From NCBI GenBank assembly GCA_947493145.1, contig CANLPZ010000001.1, positions 62,001 through 126,000 of the forward strand: a stretch of DNA of 64,000 nucleotides, given 5' to 3'. Below the pieces are notes generated by a model. It made no database searches. It was given only the letters and a program-made list of their open reading frames with translations, and was not told the DNA's origin. Position 1 is the first letter of the stretch, and each line of letters opens with the position of its first letter. Below, one piece after another: positions 8,820 through 19,903 of the stretch. The DNA comes from an uncultured Paracoccaceae bacterium. GTDB lineage: Bacteria > Pseudomonadota > Alphaproteobacteria > Rhodobacterales > Rhodobacteraceae. Made by a program: the position numbers and the translations under genes.

Positions 8820-8992
8820 ACCCACGTTGGTTACTGCGGGCCAAACGATTGGCCCAAAACCCGCCCAGTTGGGGACGGGTCAAATTCTTTGCCGCAATCA
8901 TTGTTGTGTGTTTGGGTTTGTTTTTGATCGAGCGCTATGTTGGGTGGCCAGACTGGGCGACGGTGGAACGAGTGCCAAGGCGAGGGTTTTAA
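8816..8992 (+). CDS. 58-residue single-pass membrane protein coupled to hpt
   Basis: Short gene that starts in an ATGA overlap with the hpt stop and ends at TAA 8990-8992. The product begins [20 protein letters not shown], has one hydrophobic helix (about residues 24-38) and ends with a W-rich [10 protein letters not shown] segment. The many basic residues before the helix predict a cytoplasmic N-terminus. From memory similar short proteins follow hpt in other Rhodobacteraceae, but I know no function. The tight coupling, normal codon use and clean start argue that it is real. Confidence 0.75.
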   Translation: MNPRWLLRAKRLAQNPPSWGRVKFFAAIIVVCLGLFLIERYVGWPDWATVERVPRRGF

Positions 8993-9610
8993 GTGGTTAA
9001 TGAACCGAAAAAAATCGTTTCAAGAAATTCATCTGAGCAAGATTGGGCCAAAAAACAAATATCTGACACGCTTAAGTGGTCAGGTCATTTTTACAAGTGC
9101 TCAAATAAACTAATTTGTCAGGCCGCAAAACTTTGCGCTAATAACCCGTCAATTTTTGCGAACACCATCCAATTAGTCGATAAATATGACCACGATCCAA
9201 AAACGCAATGGAACAGTACCACTAGAGCACCTGAACGCTTTCGATTTGATCCGTTGAAAGGATTATACAAAGCCCACATACCTATACTTGACCTCGCAGG
9301 TATGGCTACAAACATTCTTTCAGAAATAGACAAACCTTATGTCGAACGTGAATTGAAAAAAATTAGCGACGAACATGAAGGGGAATTAGTTAGTGAAACC
9401 ATCGCTTCAAAGCTCTCCTATCTGTTAACTCAAAGAGCACTAGAAAACAGAAGCAAAAGAAAAGCTATTTCCGGTGAGTGGTTAGTTTATGCAAAAACAA
9501 GTTATACGAACATTTACCTTTGCATTGGGCATCATAAAGAAAGGGATATGAAAATATTTAAAAGAGCCCAAAATGCAATGCAAGAGTACCCTTTTTCTTT
9601 TGGGATTTAA
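8993..9610 (+). CDS. Hypothetical AT-rich protein, no recognised family
   Basis: 205 residues with no domain I recognise. The composition is Lys/Asn/Ser/Ile rich, and the DNA is much richer in A and T than the flanking hpt and lipA, which suggests horizontal gain. The middle contains FDPLKGLYKAHIPILDLAG, and the later part is probably alpha-helical. There is no signal peptide or transmembrane segment. It begins at a GTG at 8993 directly after the preceding stop and ends nine bases before the convergent lipA stop. Function unknown; a single-gene insertion at this junction is the simplest reading. Confidence 0.65.
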   Translation: MVNEPKKIVSRNSSEQDWAKKQISDTLKWSGHFYKCSNKLICQAAKLCANNPSIFANTIQLVDKYDHDPKTQWNSTTRAPERFRFDPLKGLYKAHIPILDLAGMATNILSEIDKPYVERELKKISDEHEGELVSETIASKLSYLLTQRALENRSKRKAISGEWLVYAKTSYTNIYLCIGHHKERDMKIFKRAQNAMQEYPFSFGI

Positions 9611-9619
9611 TCTTCACCT

Positions 9620-10570
9620 TCACATCCCCAATTTCTTCAACCGCGCTTCCCTTAAACGCGCGAAATCGTCGCCCGCGTGGTAGCTGGAGCGGGTCAAAGG
9701 CGTGGCAGACACCATGAGGAAGCCTTTGTTATAGGCCGCTTTTTCGTAGGTTTCGAATTCTTCTGGCGTCACGAACCGGTCTACAGCGTGGTGTTTTGGC
9801 GTGGGCTGCAAATATTGACCGATGGTTAGAAAGTCGATGTCCGCGGCACGCATGTCTTCCATGACTTGGATGACTGATTGTTTGTCTTCGCCCAGTCCCA
9901 CCATGATGCCGGATTTGGTGAACATCGATGGGTCCAATTCTTTGACCCGTTGCAACAGGCGCAACGAATGGAAATACCGCGCACCTGGACGGACCTCTGG
10001 ATAGAGCCCCGGAACAGTTTCTAGGTTGTGGTTGAACACATCAGGTTTGGCGGCCACGACGACCTCTAACGCGCTGTCGTCGCAGCGGATGAAATCAGGC
10101 GTAAGAATTTCGATGGTTGTTTTTGGTGATTGTTGGCGAATGGCACGGATGGTTTGGGCAAAATGTTCTGCGCCGCCGTCTTCGACATCGTCGCGATCCA
10201 CGGATGTGATCACCACATGGTTCAACCCCAGTTTTTTTACAGCCTGTGCCACACGGCCCGGTTCGAACACGTCCAAGGCTTCTGGCGGTTTACCGGTGGC
10301 GATGTTGCAGAAGGTACAGGCCCGCGTGCAGACCTCCCCCATGATCATCATGGTGGCGTGACCTTGGGACCAGCATTCCCCCACATTTGGACAGCCGGCT
10401 TCCTCGCACACTGTTACCAATTTGTTTTCGCGCATGATATCGCGCGTTTCTTTGTAACCTGCCGATGTCGGTGCCTTGACCCGTATCCAGTCCGGCTTGC
10501 GCGGCTGCGGATTGTCCGGCTTATGGGCTTTTTCAGGATGGCGTTGTTCAGGGATTTTTAGATCACGCAT
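9620..10570 (-). CDS. lipA: Lipoyl synthase
   Basis: Radical SAM enzyme inserting two sulphurs into octanoyl groups on lipoyl domains. The 316-residue protein carries the N-terminal auxiliary cluster ligands [12 protein letters not shown], the radical SAM motif CTRACTFC (CxxxCxxC), and the C-terminal [10 protein letters not shown] with the serine that ligates the auxiliary cluster. Length and order match the family. It stands alone on the minus strand and shares its upstream region with katG. Confidence 0.97.
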   Translation of the reverse strand: MRDLKIPEQRHPEKAHKPDNPQPRKPDWIRVKAPTSAGYKETRDIMRENKLVTVCEEAGCPNVGECWSQGHATMMIMGEVCTRACTFCNIATGKPPEALDVFEPGRVAQAVKKLGLNHVVITSVDRDDVEDGGAEHFAQTIRAIRQQSPKTTIEILTPDFIRCDDSALEVVVAAKPDVFNHNLETVPGLYPEVRPGARYFHSLRLLQRVKELDPSMFTKSGIMVGLGEDKQSVIQVMEDMRAADIDFLTIGQYLQPTPKHHAVDRFVTPEEFETYEKAAYNKGFLMVSATPLTRSSYHAGDDFARLREARLKKLGM

Positions 10571-10713
10571 ATCGGCTTTCCTTTGGACTTACCGCTATGT
10601 ACGCACTTTTTTCCGAACTCGCCAGTGCCGCAACGGCAGTTTCGTAAAATTTGAAGGCATAGCCGTTATGCAGATCGGCACGGGACATATCTCAATCATT
10701 TGTGAAACGGATT

Positions 10714-12991
<2,278 letters not shown>

Positions 12992-13010
12992 CCCATTCCA
13001 CCAAAACAAG

Positions 13011-13042
13011 AAAACGGCGCCCATTTGAGGCGCCGTTTTTTT
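13011..13042. terminator. Bidirectional terminator between katG and the DUF6456 gene
   Basis: AAAACGGCGCC-(7)-GGCGCCGTTTT is an eleven-base-pair perfect stem flanked by A and T runs, so it can end transcription from katG on the plus strand and from the convergent DUF6456 gene on the minus strand. Confidence 0.9.
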
Positions 13043-14153
13043 ATCCGATCATCGGACCATAGGGGCCATGTTGATCCTCATAATGGCGTCGCAACCGTTG
13101 CAATGCGATCCGTAAGACGACTTTACCAGATCGCGCGGACCATCCCATTTTCTTTTCTGCCTGTTCCAATCCTTCCTGATAGCAACAACACCGCAAAACA
13201 ACGTCTGCCAATCCCGGACCAAGCTCTTTCAGCGCGAACATAACGCGATCTTTTGCCGCTGAAGGACCCGCGTCGTTGGTGGACGTCCAATGTTTATCTT
13301 CATGAACTCCAGACGTCAGGAATTTATCCCAGTTCTGGGTTGTCCGTGGCCCCATTTGTGCGATTTCAAAATCTTCGCGCAAACGCTCCCCAGCTGTGAC
13401 CAGTTCTTCGGACAAAAACGGTTTTCCATTTCTGTCTTTTCGTCTGGCCAGCGACGTGATGGGGCTTTCGCTTGAGGCATAGCGAATGCGTCGTGCTGAG
13501 TTGGCTGTTTGGCCATCCGACAACGGCGCACCATCGAAACCCGTTTGTGCCTCCGCAAACCCTGATGCTTTATTTTCTGCCTCTGCCAACATGGATTTCA
13601 GCTCTGTTCGACCAAGCGCGGTGATTTTGTACCGTGCAATCCGTCCGTTTGACACAACAGCGATCCATTCTTTTAACGCCATGGCTTGAGCAACCGCGCG
13701 ATCGACAATTTCTGTTGTTGCGTCCTTGTCCCCGACCCCGTCGCGAACGACGACCGCCTTTTCCATCGTGTCGGCGACGGCCAAAACGGCTGAAGGGTCG
13801 CAAAGCAATCGCAACACATGTTGTGCTTGGGATTTTAAGACGGCGTGAGAAAAGTCCAATGTTTTGGGATCGACGGCAGCGTTCATAGTACGGTGTCCTC
13901 TAAGATTGCAATCATCAGGCACGTGGAGATGGTGCGACCCTAAAGAAACCAAAGCTTCGTCAACCAACGGATCATCGCGTCGGTTTTCCAGCTTTCGAAT
14001 TTGGCGCATTACGGTTGAGGCGTGACAACCTGCCTCGCGCGCCACCGCACGGATCGAAAGCCCTACCTCTGTATGAAACAGGTAATGGCGCGCAGACGTT
14101 GGAACCCATGACGGGAAGCTTTCCAATTCCAAACCCACGTGTCCGGTGTTCAT
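13041..14153 (-). CDS. DUF6456 helix-turn-helix protein
   Basis: Probable DNA-binding protein of unknown target. The N-terminal part holds a helix-turn-helix-like stretch LSIRAVAREAGCHASTVMRQ followed by RKLENRRDDPLVDEAL. The C-terminal domain (about the last 90 residues, up to VVLRIALQRLRRHYE) matches the DUF6456 domain as I know it from Rhodobacterales. The first ATG, at 14153, gives 370 residues. A longer reading from a GTG at 14198 would encode its N-terminus from the DnaA boxes and I consider it wrong. It diverges from a DUF6477 gene. The minus-strand TATAAT at 14206-14201 and two DnaA boxes lie just upstream, which suggests control by DnaA. Function unknown. Confidence 0.82.
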   Translation of the reverse strand: MNTGHVGLELESFPSWVPTSARHYLFHTEVGLSIRAVAREAGCHASTVMRQIRKLENRRDDPLVDEALVSLGSHHLHVPDDCNLRGHRTMNAAVDPKTLDFSHAVLKSQAQHVLRLLCDPSAVLAVADTMEKAVVVRDGVGDKDATTEIVDRAVAQAMALKEWIAVVSNGRIARYKITALGRTELKSMLAEAENKASGFAEAQTGFDGAPLSDGQTANSARRIRYASSESPITSLARRKDRNGKPFLSEELVTAGERLREDFEIAQMGPRTTQNWDKFLTSGVHEDKHWTSTNDAGPSAAKDRVMFALKELGPGLADVVLRCCCYQEGLEQAEKKMGWSARSGKVVLRIALQRLRRHYEDQHGPYGPMIG

Positions 14154-14178
14154 ATTAAGATCCAAAGCTGAGTGTGAT

Positions 14179-14199
14179 TTATCCACATATTTATCCACA
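14179..14199. promoter_or_regulatory. Two perfect DnaA boxes at the DUF6456 gene promoter
   Basis: TTATCCACA occurs at 14179-14187 and again at 14191-14199, both exact matches to the DnaA box, in the same orientation and twelve bases apart. They sit directly downstream of a minus-strand TATAAT (14206-14201), so they would cover the transcription start of the DUF6456 gene. Confidence 0.75.
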
Positions 14200-14200
14200 A

Positions 14201-14206
14201 ATTATA
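14201..14206 (-). promoter_or_regulatory. Consensus -10 box (TATAAT) for the DUF6456 gene
   Basis: The minus strand reads TATAAT here, 47 bases before the chosen ATG. No good TTGACA-like -35 box is seen at the right distance, so the promoter may need an activator. Confidence 0.5.
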
Positions 14207-14373
14207 AATGGATTGGTTACCTGATTGTTAAAATTTGGGTCGCAATGACAGTTTTGTTTCCAATTCATAAACAGTTCTGAAACCACCGTTCGATGCGAAA
14301 GATACGCACGCAACACCCGTTTAGGTTGTGTCACCATACGGGCATCATTCAAAAAATGACTTGGGGAACTGAA

Positions 14374-14664
14374 ATGAAAGATGTAATTTCAATGGTCAAA
14401 GACCTGTCACGACCGAAACTTTTGGTGCGTACTGCAAAAATTGGGGCCGAAGATTATCGCCGCAAAACCCATCTTAAACGTGTGTTGGGTGTTGCGGCGT
14501 TGCCAAAATCAAGCGCCGCATTGATGGCATTACTGTCACAAGAGGCCGAATTGAATGCCGCGCGGCGCGACAAGGACCCGACGTACCGGTTGGCGGTACA
14601 TTTGGACGTGCTGATCGCAATAATCGGCGAAACACGCCGACATCGGGCCACACATCCCGCGTAA
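14374..14664 (+). CDS. DUF6477 family protein
   Basis: 96-residue protein beginning MKDVISMVKDLSRPKLLVRT, with the family-like segment IGAEDYRRKTHLKRVLG and a C-terminal helix LAVHLDVLIAIIGETRR. I recognise it as DUF6477, a short, probably all-helical Rhodobacterales protein often found beside a DUF6456 gene. No catalytic motif, signal peptide or membrane segment is seen. I chose the ATG at 14374, which has GGGGAACTGAA before it; the upstream extension to 14293 is not family-like. A terminator follows at once. Function unknown; the conserved pairing suggests a shared process. Confidence 0.8.
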   Translation: MKDVISMVKDLSRPKLLVRTAKIGAEDYRRKTHLKRVLGVAALPKSSAALMALLSQEAELNAARRDKDPTYRLAVHLDVLIAIIGETRRHRATHPA

Positions 14665-14671
14665 ATTTCAA

Positions 14672-16216
14672 TCAGACAAAGGCGTCGGGCATCGACGCCT
14701 TTTTTGTATCGACAAATTCAATAAGGCGCTTACGAATGTCTGGATCCATTGCCGGTTCTTGGTAATTGTCCAACAGATATTTCACCCGTTCACTGGCCAA
14801 GGCTTGTGTATCTTTGGCCCCCTCTTCTTCCCACGTTTCAAACGGCTTGTAATCCAATACTTCGGTCCGCCAAAACGCATCTTTGAAATTCTCTTGCGTA
14901 TGAGCACAGCCAAGGTAATGCCCACCTGGGCCAACCTCGCGTATCGCGTCCATGGCTTGTCCGTTTTCAGTTACGTCAATGCCTGCGGCCATTTTATGCA
15001 GCGTCCCAAGTTGATCGGCATCCATCACGAATTTTTCGAAACTGGACACCAAACCGCCTTCGAGCCAACCACAGGCATGCAGCATAAAATTCACACCGCC
15101 CATCAAGGCCGCGTTCAAGGTATTCGCGGTTTCATACGCGGCTTGGGCATCCGGCAATTTTGACCCACACAGCCCCCCACCAGAGCGGAACGGCAGGTTC
15201 ATACGACGCGCCAATTGCCCTGCCCCATACAGGATCTGGCTGGCTTCGGGCGTGCCAAAGGTCGGCGCGCCGGAATTCATATCAATTGACGTGACAAAGG
15301 TGCCGAAAATGACCGGTGCGCCGGGGCGTACCAATTGACTGTACCCGATGCCAACCAACACTTCGGCCAAAACTTGGGTGAGCGTCCCAATGACCGACAC
15401 TGGCGCCATCGCGCCCCCGACGATAAAGGGGGACACAATAGAGGCTTGGTTGTTTTCGGCAAACACTTCCAATGCGCCCATCATGATGCTGTCAAATGTC
15501 AGTGGCGAATTGATGTTAATCAGCGACGTCATCACGGTATTGTCGCGCACAAACGCCTCGCCAAACAGGATTTTGCACATATCAACGCTGTCTTGTGCCC
15601 GCGACGGTTCTGTCACCGATCCCATAAACGGTTTGTCGCTGTACAGCATATGCGCCAACAACATATCCAAATGGCGTTTGTTCACGGGAACATCTGTCGG
15701 TTCGCACACCGTTCCGCCAGAATGATGCACCCATTTGGACATATATCCAAGCTTCACGAACTTGATAAAATCATCCATTGTCGCATAACGACGACCACCT
15801 TCTGCATCACGCACAAAGGGCGGGCCATAAACGGGTGCAACAACCAAATTGTCGCCACCAATCACGACGCTTTTTTCTGGGTTGCGCGCATGTTGTGTGA
15901 ATTGTGATGGTGCGGTCTTGCACAATTCGCGCAACATTCCCTTTGGAAAACGCACGCGTTCACCGTCCACCAGTGCGCCTGCCGTTTTCCATCGTTCCAA
16001 TCCTTCAGGATTGTCGACGAAATTCACCCCGATTTCTTCTAATAAGATATCCGCATTTGTTTCGATCAAATCCAAAGCGTCGTCGTTCAAAACTTCGTAC
16101 AGCGGAATATTTCGCGTGATATATTTGGCCGTTTCGATTGAAACTGCTGTGCGTTCCGCACGCCGAGCGGCTCCACCACCGCTGCGGCCACGACGACGAG
16201 GACGTGCATCAGACAT
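14672..16216 (-). CDS. MttB-family (trimethylamine methyltransferase-like) protein without pyrrolysine
   Basis: 514-residue member of the MttB superfamily, corrinoid-protein methyltransferases acting on quaternary or tertiary amines. The reading frame has no internal amber codon, so it is not a pyrrolysine-dependent TMA methyltransferase. Characterised non-pyrrolysine members act on glycine betaine, carnitine or proline betaine, and the substrate here cannot be read from sequence. Recognisable stretches are FRSGGGLCGSK and EVGPGGHYLGCAHTQ near the C-terminus. The N-terminus MSDARPRRRGRSGGG is strongly basic. The start at 16216 has AAGGAA upstream. No corrinoid protein or reductive activase gene is adjacent. 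Confidence 0.88.
   Translation of the reverse strand: MSDARPRRRGRSGGGAARRAERTAVSIETAKYITRNIPLYEVLNDDALDLIETNADILLEEIGVNFVDNPEGLERWKTAGALVDGERVRFPKGMLRELCKTAPSQFTQHARNPEKSVVIGGDNLVVAPVYGPPFVRDAEGGRRYATMDDFIKFVKLGYMSKWVHHSGGTVCEPTDVPVNKRHLDMLLAHMLYSDKPFMGSVTEPSRAQDSVDMCKILFGEAFVRDNTVMTSLININSPLTFDSIMMGALEVFAENNQASIVSPFIVGGAMAPVSVIGTLTQVLAEVLVGIGYSQLVRPGAPVIFGTFVTSIDMNSGAPTFGTPEASQILYGAGQLARRMNLPFRSGGGLCGSKLPDAQAAYETANTLNAALMGGVNFMLHACGWLEGGLVSSFEKFVMDADQLGTLHKMAAGIDVTENGQAMDAIREVGPGGHYLGCAHTQENFKDAFWRTEVLDYKPFETWEEEGAKDTQALASERVKYLLDNYQEPAMDPDIRKRLIEFVDTKKASMPDAFV
14678..14704. terminator. Terminator inside the mttB 3' end
   Basis: AAAGGCGTC-(6)-GACGCCTTTTTT forms a stable hairpin with a T run on the plus strand. 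It lies within the last codons of the convergent mttB-family gene, so it ends DUF6477 transcripts and, with its A run, may serve the other strand as well. Confidence 0.8.
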
Positions 16217-16413
16217 AAGAGTTCCTTTCATCTGCGCCCTTGAAGTAGGTTCGGGCGGCGTTGAAATACACCTATCGCCACATTCAAAACCAAAAACGTG
16301 TTTTTCCGCCCTTTCGATCGCGAAAGCGACATTCGACGCGATGGAACGCTTTCCTACCTGCGAATACAACGCACGGGCTTGCGAAACGGTCGAACCTAGA
16401 CTATGCGACAGCC

Positions 16414-17976
16414 ATGACAGAGATCGCCCAAGACCGCCTTTTAATCATCGACTTTGGCAGCCAAGTGACGCAGCTTATTGCGCGTCGATTGCGCGAGCTA
16501 AACGTCTATTGTGAAATCCACCCCTATCAAAATGTGGACAATAGCTTTTTGGCGGAGTTTTCGCCTAAAGCGATCATTTTGTCGGGAGGCCCAGACAGTG
16601 TCACGCGCGAAGGCAGCCCACGTGCCGCCGATGACGTATTTACGTTGGGCGTTCCGGTGCTTGGTATTTGTTACGGCCAGCAGACAATGATGACCCAATT
16701 GGGCGGCAAAGTCGAAAGCGGCCATGGGACCGCTGAATTTGGCCGTGCGTTTGTCGCACCCAAAAATGACGGGCTGGAAATTCTGGACGGTTGGTTTGTC
16801 GAAGGCGACGAACAAGTCTGGATGAGCCATGGCGACCATGTCTCTGAAATTGCAGAAGGTTTTGACGTTTACGGCACCTCGCCAAACGCCCCATTCGCGA
16901 TCACAGCAGATTTATCACGCCATTTTTACGCGGTACAATTCCATCCCGAAGTCCACCACACCCCAAAGGGCGCAAAGCTTTATGAAAACTTTGTGAAACT
17001 GTCAGGGTTCAAGGGCAACTGGACCATGGGCGCCTATCGCGAAAAGATGATCCAAGCGATCCGCGATCAAGTTGGTGACAAACGCGTCATCTGTGGCCTA
17101 TCTGGTGGTGTCGACAGTTCGGTCGCGGCCGTTTTGATCCACGAGGCAATTGGCGACCAATTGACCTGCGTGTTTGTTGATCACGGCCTGTTGCGCAAAG
17201 GCGAAGCCGAAGAAGTCGTCACCATGTTCCGCGACAACTATAACATGCAATTGATCCACGCGGACGAACAAGAGCTGTTCCTTGGCGAATTGGAGGGACA
17301 ATCTGATCCTGAAACCAAACGCAAGATCATCGGGAAATTGTTTATCGACGTGTTCCAAAAACACGCCGATACGATCGACGGTGCCGAATTTTTGGCACAA
17401 GGGACGTTGTACCCAGATGTCATTGAATCCGTTAGCTTTTCTGGCGGACCTTCGGTCACGATTAAATCGCACCATAACGTCGGTGGTTTGCCCGAAAAAA
17501 TGGGGTTGAAACTGGTCGAACCCCTACGCGAGCTGTTTAAGGACGAGGTCCGCGCGCTTGGACGTGAACTTGGGCTGCCCGATAGTTTTATCGGTCGCCA
17601 TCCTTTCCCTGGTCCAGGTCTTGCGATCCGCTGCCCAGGTGAAATTACACGACCCAAGCTTGATATCCTGCGCGAAGCAGATGCGGTTTACATCGATCAA
17701 ATTCGCAAACACGGGCTTTATGACGACATTTGGCAAGCCTTTGTTGCGATCCTTCCTGTGCGCACTGTGGGTGTCATGGGGGACGGTCGCACATATGATT
17801 ACGCCTGTGCGCTGCGCGCTGTGACGTCTGTCGACGGTATGACGGCTGATTATTACCCGTTTAGCCACGAATTCCTTGGTGAAACCGCAACACGCATCAT
17901 CAACGAAGTCGAAGGAATCAATCGGGTGACATATGACATCACATCGAAACCACCCGGAACGATTGAGTGGGAGTGA
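16414..17976 (+). CDS. guaA: GMP synthase (glutamine-hydrolysing)
   Basis: Last step of GMP synthesis, amination of XMP. The product is 520 residues with an N-terminal class I glutamine amidotransferase domain (catalytic Cys86 in GICYGQQ, His in VQFHPEVHH), an ATP-pyrophosphatase domain with P-loop GLSGGVDSS, and the C-terminal dimerisation domain ending [13 protein letters not shown] start at the ATG at 16414; the open frame upstream (from 16261) codes for no family sequence. The stop overlaps the GTG of a small lipoprotein gene. Confidence 0.97.
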   Translation: MTEIAQDRLLIIDFGSQVTQLIARRLRELNVYCEIHPYQNVDNSFLAEFSPKAIILSGGPDSVTREGSPRAADDVFTLGVPVLGICYGQQTMMTQLGGKVESGHGTAEFGRAFVAPKNDGLEILDGWFVEGDEQVWMSHGDHVSEIAEGFDVYGTSPNAPFAITADLSRHFYAVQFHPEVHHTPKGAKLYENFVKLSGFKGNWTMGAYREKMIQAIRDQVGDKRVICGLSGGVDSSVAAVLIHEAIGDQLTCVFVDHGLLRKGEAEEVVTMFRDNYNMQLIHADEQELFLGELEGQSDPETKRKIIGKLFIDVFQKHADTIDGAEFLAQGTLYPDVIESVSFSGGPSVTIKSHHNVGGLPEKMGLKLVEPLRELFKDEVRALGRELGLPDSFIGRHPFPGPGLAIRCPGEITRPKLDILREADAVYIDQIRKHGLYDDIWQAFVAILPVRTVGVMGDGRTYDYACALRAVTSVDGMTADYYPFSHEFLGETATRIINEVEGINRVTYDITSKPPGTIEWE

Positions 17977-18353
17977 CAAAAGGCCTACTCTTTGTTGCTA
18001 TTCTGAGTGCTTTGATTGCCTGCAAAGCGGAAAAAAACAACTTAGAACACCTGTTTCCCGATGTTTTCATCGAGGCCGATTTGCAGAGCCAAAAAACGCG
18101 CTTACTAAACTGTAAGTCGCAAACCTATCGCGCAAAACTTGTGGATGATCACATTGTCGAAAGTTGGGACGAAATTGAGCGCCCATTTTCTTCATCGTTT
18201 CTGAAGTGTCTATCGGCAGCTGAAATCAAAGTCTGGACAGAAAGGATGAAAACAGGGACAGTCTTGTGGCACATCCTAGAAGGACCCAAAGAGATACATG
18301 TTTGGTATTCAAGCAAAGATGATGTTGTTCTTCTTTTGTGGTTGAATACATAG
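17973..18353 (+). CDS. Small putative lipoprotein
   Basis: 126-residue protein starting with GTG in a GTGA overlap with the guaA stop. The N-terminus [17 protein letters not shown] is a short signal peptide ending in a lipobox-like LIAC, so it is probably lipid-anchored after cleavage. The rest is hydrophilic with two more cysteines (LNCKSQ and LKCLSA) and several tryptophans. The DNA is AT-richer than guaA. I recognise no family; an envelope-located orphan is all that can be said. Confidence 0.6.
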   Translation: MTKGLLFVAILSALIACKAEKNNLEHLFPDVFIEADLQSQKTRLLNCKSQTYRAKLVDDHIVESWDEIERPFSSSFLKCLSAAEIKVWTERMKTGTVLWHILEGPKEIHVWYSSKDDVVLLLWLNT

Positions 18354-18399
18354 CTGAAGTCTTATTTCTTTTGGACCCGAATTCGCAAAGGGAACAAAT

Positions 18400-18684
18400 T
18401 TGCCAAACGTCGTTTTGAAGGGTTACATCGATGTTCCGCCAAATAGGCTGGATCAAGTCGTCATGCATTTGCCGACCCACATTGAACTAACGCGTGCCGA
18501 GGCTGGGTGCCTGTCCTTTGATGTTACACCAGACCCTGAAATAGCAGGACGTTTTCACGTCGCCGAAGAATTCATCGACGCCGCAGCGTTTAACCACCAT
18601 CAGACACGCACACGCGCGTCCGTGTGGGCCAAAATCACCGACGGTATAGCGCGAACTTATGACATCAGCGGATTAGAAACATGA
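18400..18684 (+). CDS. Antibiotic biosynthesis monooxygenase (ABM)-fold protein
   Basis: 94-residue protein with the dimeric alpha/beta barrel (ABM) pattern: KGYIDVPPNRLDQVVMHLPT, then the typical EAGCLSFDVTPDPE stretch and FHVAEEFIDAAAFNHHQTR. Family members are small monooxygenases or quinone- or haem-handling proteins; the substrate is not predictable. The only sensible start is a TTG at 18400, with AAAGGGAA upstream, since a stop in frame lies just above. The next gene begins at 18681, overlapping the stop by four bases. Confidence 0.75.
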   Translation: MPNVVLKGYIDVPPNRLDQVVMHLPTHIELTRAEAGCLSFDVTPDPEIAGRFHVAEEFIDAAAFNHHQTRTRASVWAKITDGIARTYDISGLET

Positions 18685-19043
18685 AGCATTTGTTCGCGTG
18701 TTGCGTCGCTGTGGCATCATCAGCCCATGCCCAAGACGCGCCCCCACCGTTGAAGTGTGGCGGAACGGAACCGCATTGGAATCTTGATCTGTTTGGAAAC
18801 ACGGCACAGTTCAGGTTTAGTGACAAAACCGTTGATTTCGACATTCCACAACAATCTGTTTCTGAAAACCGTTTGGACACACATGTTTATACGTTGCTCG
18901 CGGCCCAAGACACCGCAATTGTTCTGGTCGAACGCGAAACGTGCCAAACCGTTGCCGAACCGTTCCCATTCGAAGTACAGATTCTAACCCAGCGTCGTGG
19001 GCTGCCGATTCTTTTGTCGGGCTGTTGTGTCCCCATAAAATGA
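18681..19043 (+). CDS. Secreted COG3650-like small protein
   Basis: 120-residue protein with a cleavable signal peptide (MKHLFACCVAVASSAHA-Q), then CGGTEPHWNLDLFG. The CxGxEPxWxL wording matches the COG3650 group of small periplasmic proteins of unknown role. Two pairs of cysteines in the mature protein (including GCC near the C-terminus) could form disulphides. It overlaps both neighbours by four bases, so it is co-translated with the ABM protein and the EamA transporter. Confidence 0.72.
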   Translation: MKHLFACCVAVASSAHAQDAPPPLKCGGTEPHWNLDLFGNTAQFRFSDKTVDFDIPQQSVSENRLDTHVYTLLAAQDTAIVLVERETCQTVAEPFPFEVQILTQRRGLPILLSGCCVPIK

Positions 19044-19891
19044 GCGATCACAGCAAAGCATTAATTTGGATGATCGGCGCGATTGCGAGTTTCACCGCTA
19101 TGGCCGTCGCAGGGCGCGAGGTCAGCTTTCAACTCGATACCTTTGAAATCATGACCTATCGTTCACTGATCGGGATCGCAATTGTGTGCCTATATGGCAT
19201 GGCAACAGGTGCGTTTTCACAGATTGGAACAAAACGGCTTTCGCTTCATTTGTTGCGAAACATCGCGCATTTTGTTGGGCAAAATCTTTGGTTTTTCGCG
19301 CTTCCGCTTATTCCATTGGCCCAAGTCTTTGCATTGGAATTTACGGTGCCCATTTGGGTCATTTTGCTGACACCGTTTGTTCTGAGCGACAAGATAACAA
19401 AAACCGGCATCATCGCGGCGGTGATTGGGTTCATTGGCATTTTGGTCGTCACCCGCCCCGGCGTGATGGATATCAATGTCGGAATTATTGCCGCTGCAAC
19501 TGCGGCCATTGGTTTTGCATTAACCGCGCTTTTCACCAGACGTTTGATGCAAACCGAAACGGTTTTTGCGGTTTTATTTTACCTCACGGTTATGCAGGCC
19601 GTATTTGGCATCATTTGCGCGGGATGGGACGCGACGATCACCCTGCCCGACCCGACAACGGCACCCTTTTTACTTGTCATCGGCGCAGCCGGTCTTTTTG
19701 CCCATTTGTGCCTGACAAATGCGCTCGCGCTTGCACCAGCAAGCACCGTCATGCCAATCGATTTTATGCGTTTGCCGATCATCGCAGTGGTTGGAATGCT
19801 GTTTTACAACGAACCCTTCGATGAATTCATCCTGATCGGAGGGGCGATTATTTTTGCCGCCAATTACCTGAATATCCGTGCCAATCGTTAA
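19040..19891 (+). CDS. EamA/DMT-family transporter
   Basis: 283-residue membrane protein of the drug/metabolite transporter superfamily with about ten hydrophobic segments in two EamA repeats. Family features include RSLIGIAIVC in the first repeat and VLEFTVPIWVIL-like wording (ALEFTVPIWVIL) at the end of the first half. The second repeat ends with NEPFDEFILIGGAIIFAANY. Such proteins export amino acids, nucleotides or other small metabolites, and the substrate cannot be named. Its ATG overlaps the preceding stop (ATGA). Last gene of the guaA-headed run. Confidence 0.9.
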   Translation: MSDHSKALIWMIGAIASFTAMAVAGREVSFQLDTFEIMTYRSLIGIAIVCLYGMATGAFSQIGTKRLSLHLLRNIAHFVGQNLWFFALPLIPLAQVFALEFTVPIWVILLTPFVLSDKITKTGIIAAVIGFIGILVVTRPGVMDINVGIIAAATAAIGFALTALFTRRLMQTETVFAVLFYLTVMQAVFGIICAGWDATITLPDPTTAPFLLVIGAAGLFAHLCLTNALALAPASTVMPIDFMRLPIIAVVGMLFYNEPFDEFILIGGAIIFAANYLNIRANR

Positions 19892-19903
19892 CGGATGCGA
19901 CAA

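Noticed and set aside
14151..14300. Possible chromosomal replication origin because of DnaA boxes and AT-rich sequence
   Set aside because: Only two boxes are present, without a larger cluster or an AT-rich unwinding region of normal size. The overlap with a promoter fits gene regulation better.
16261..16413. Longer guaA reading and longer mttB reading overlapping each other
   Set aside because: Both extensions lack family sequence, and each inner ATG starts the conserved N-terminus.
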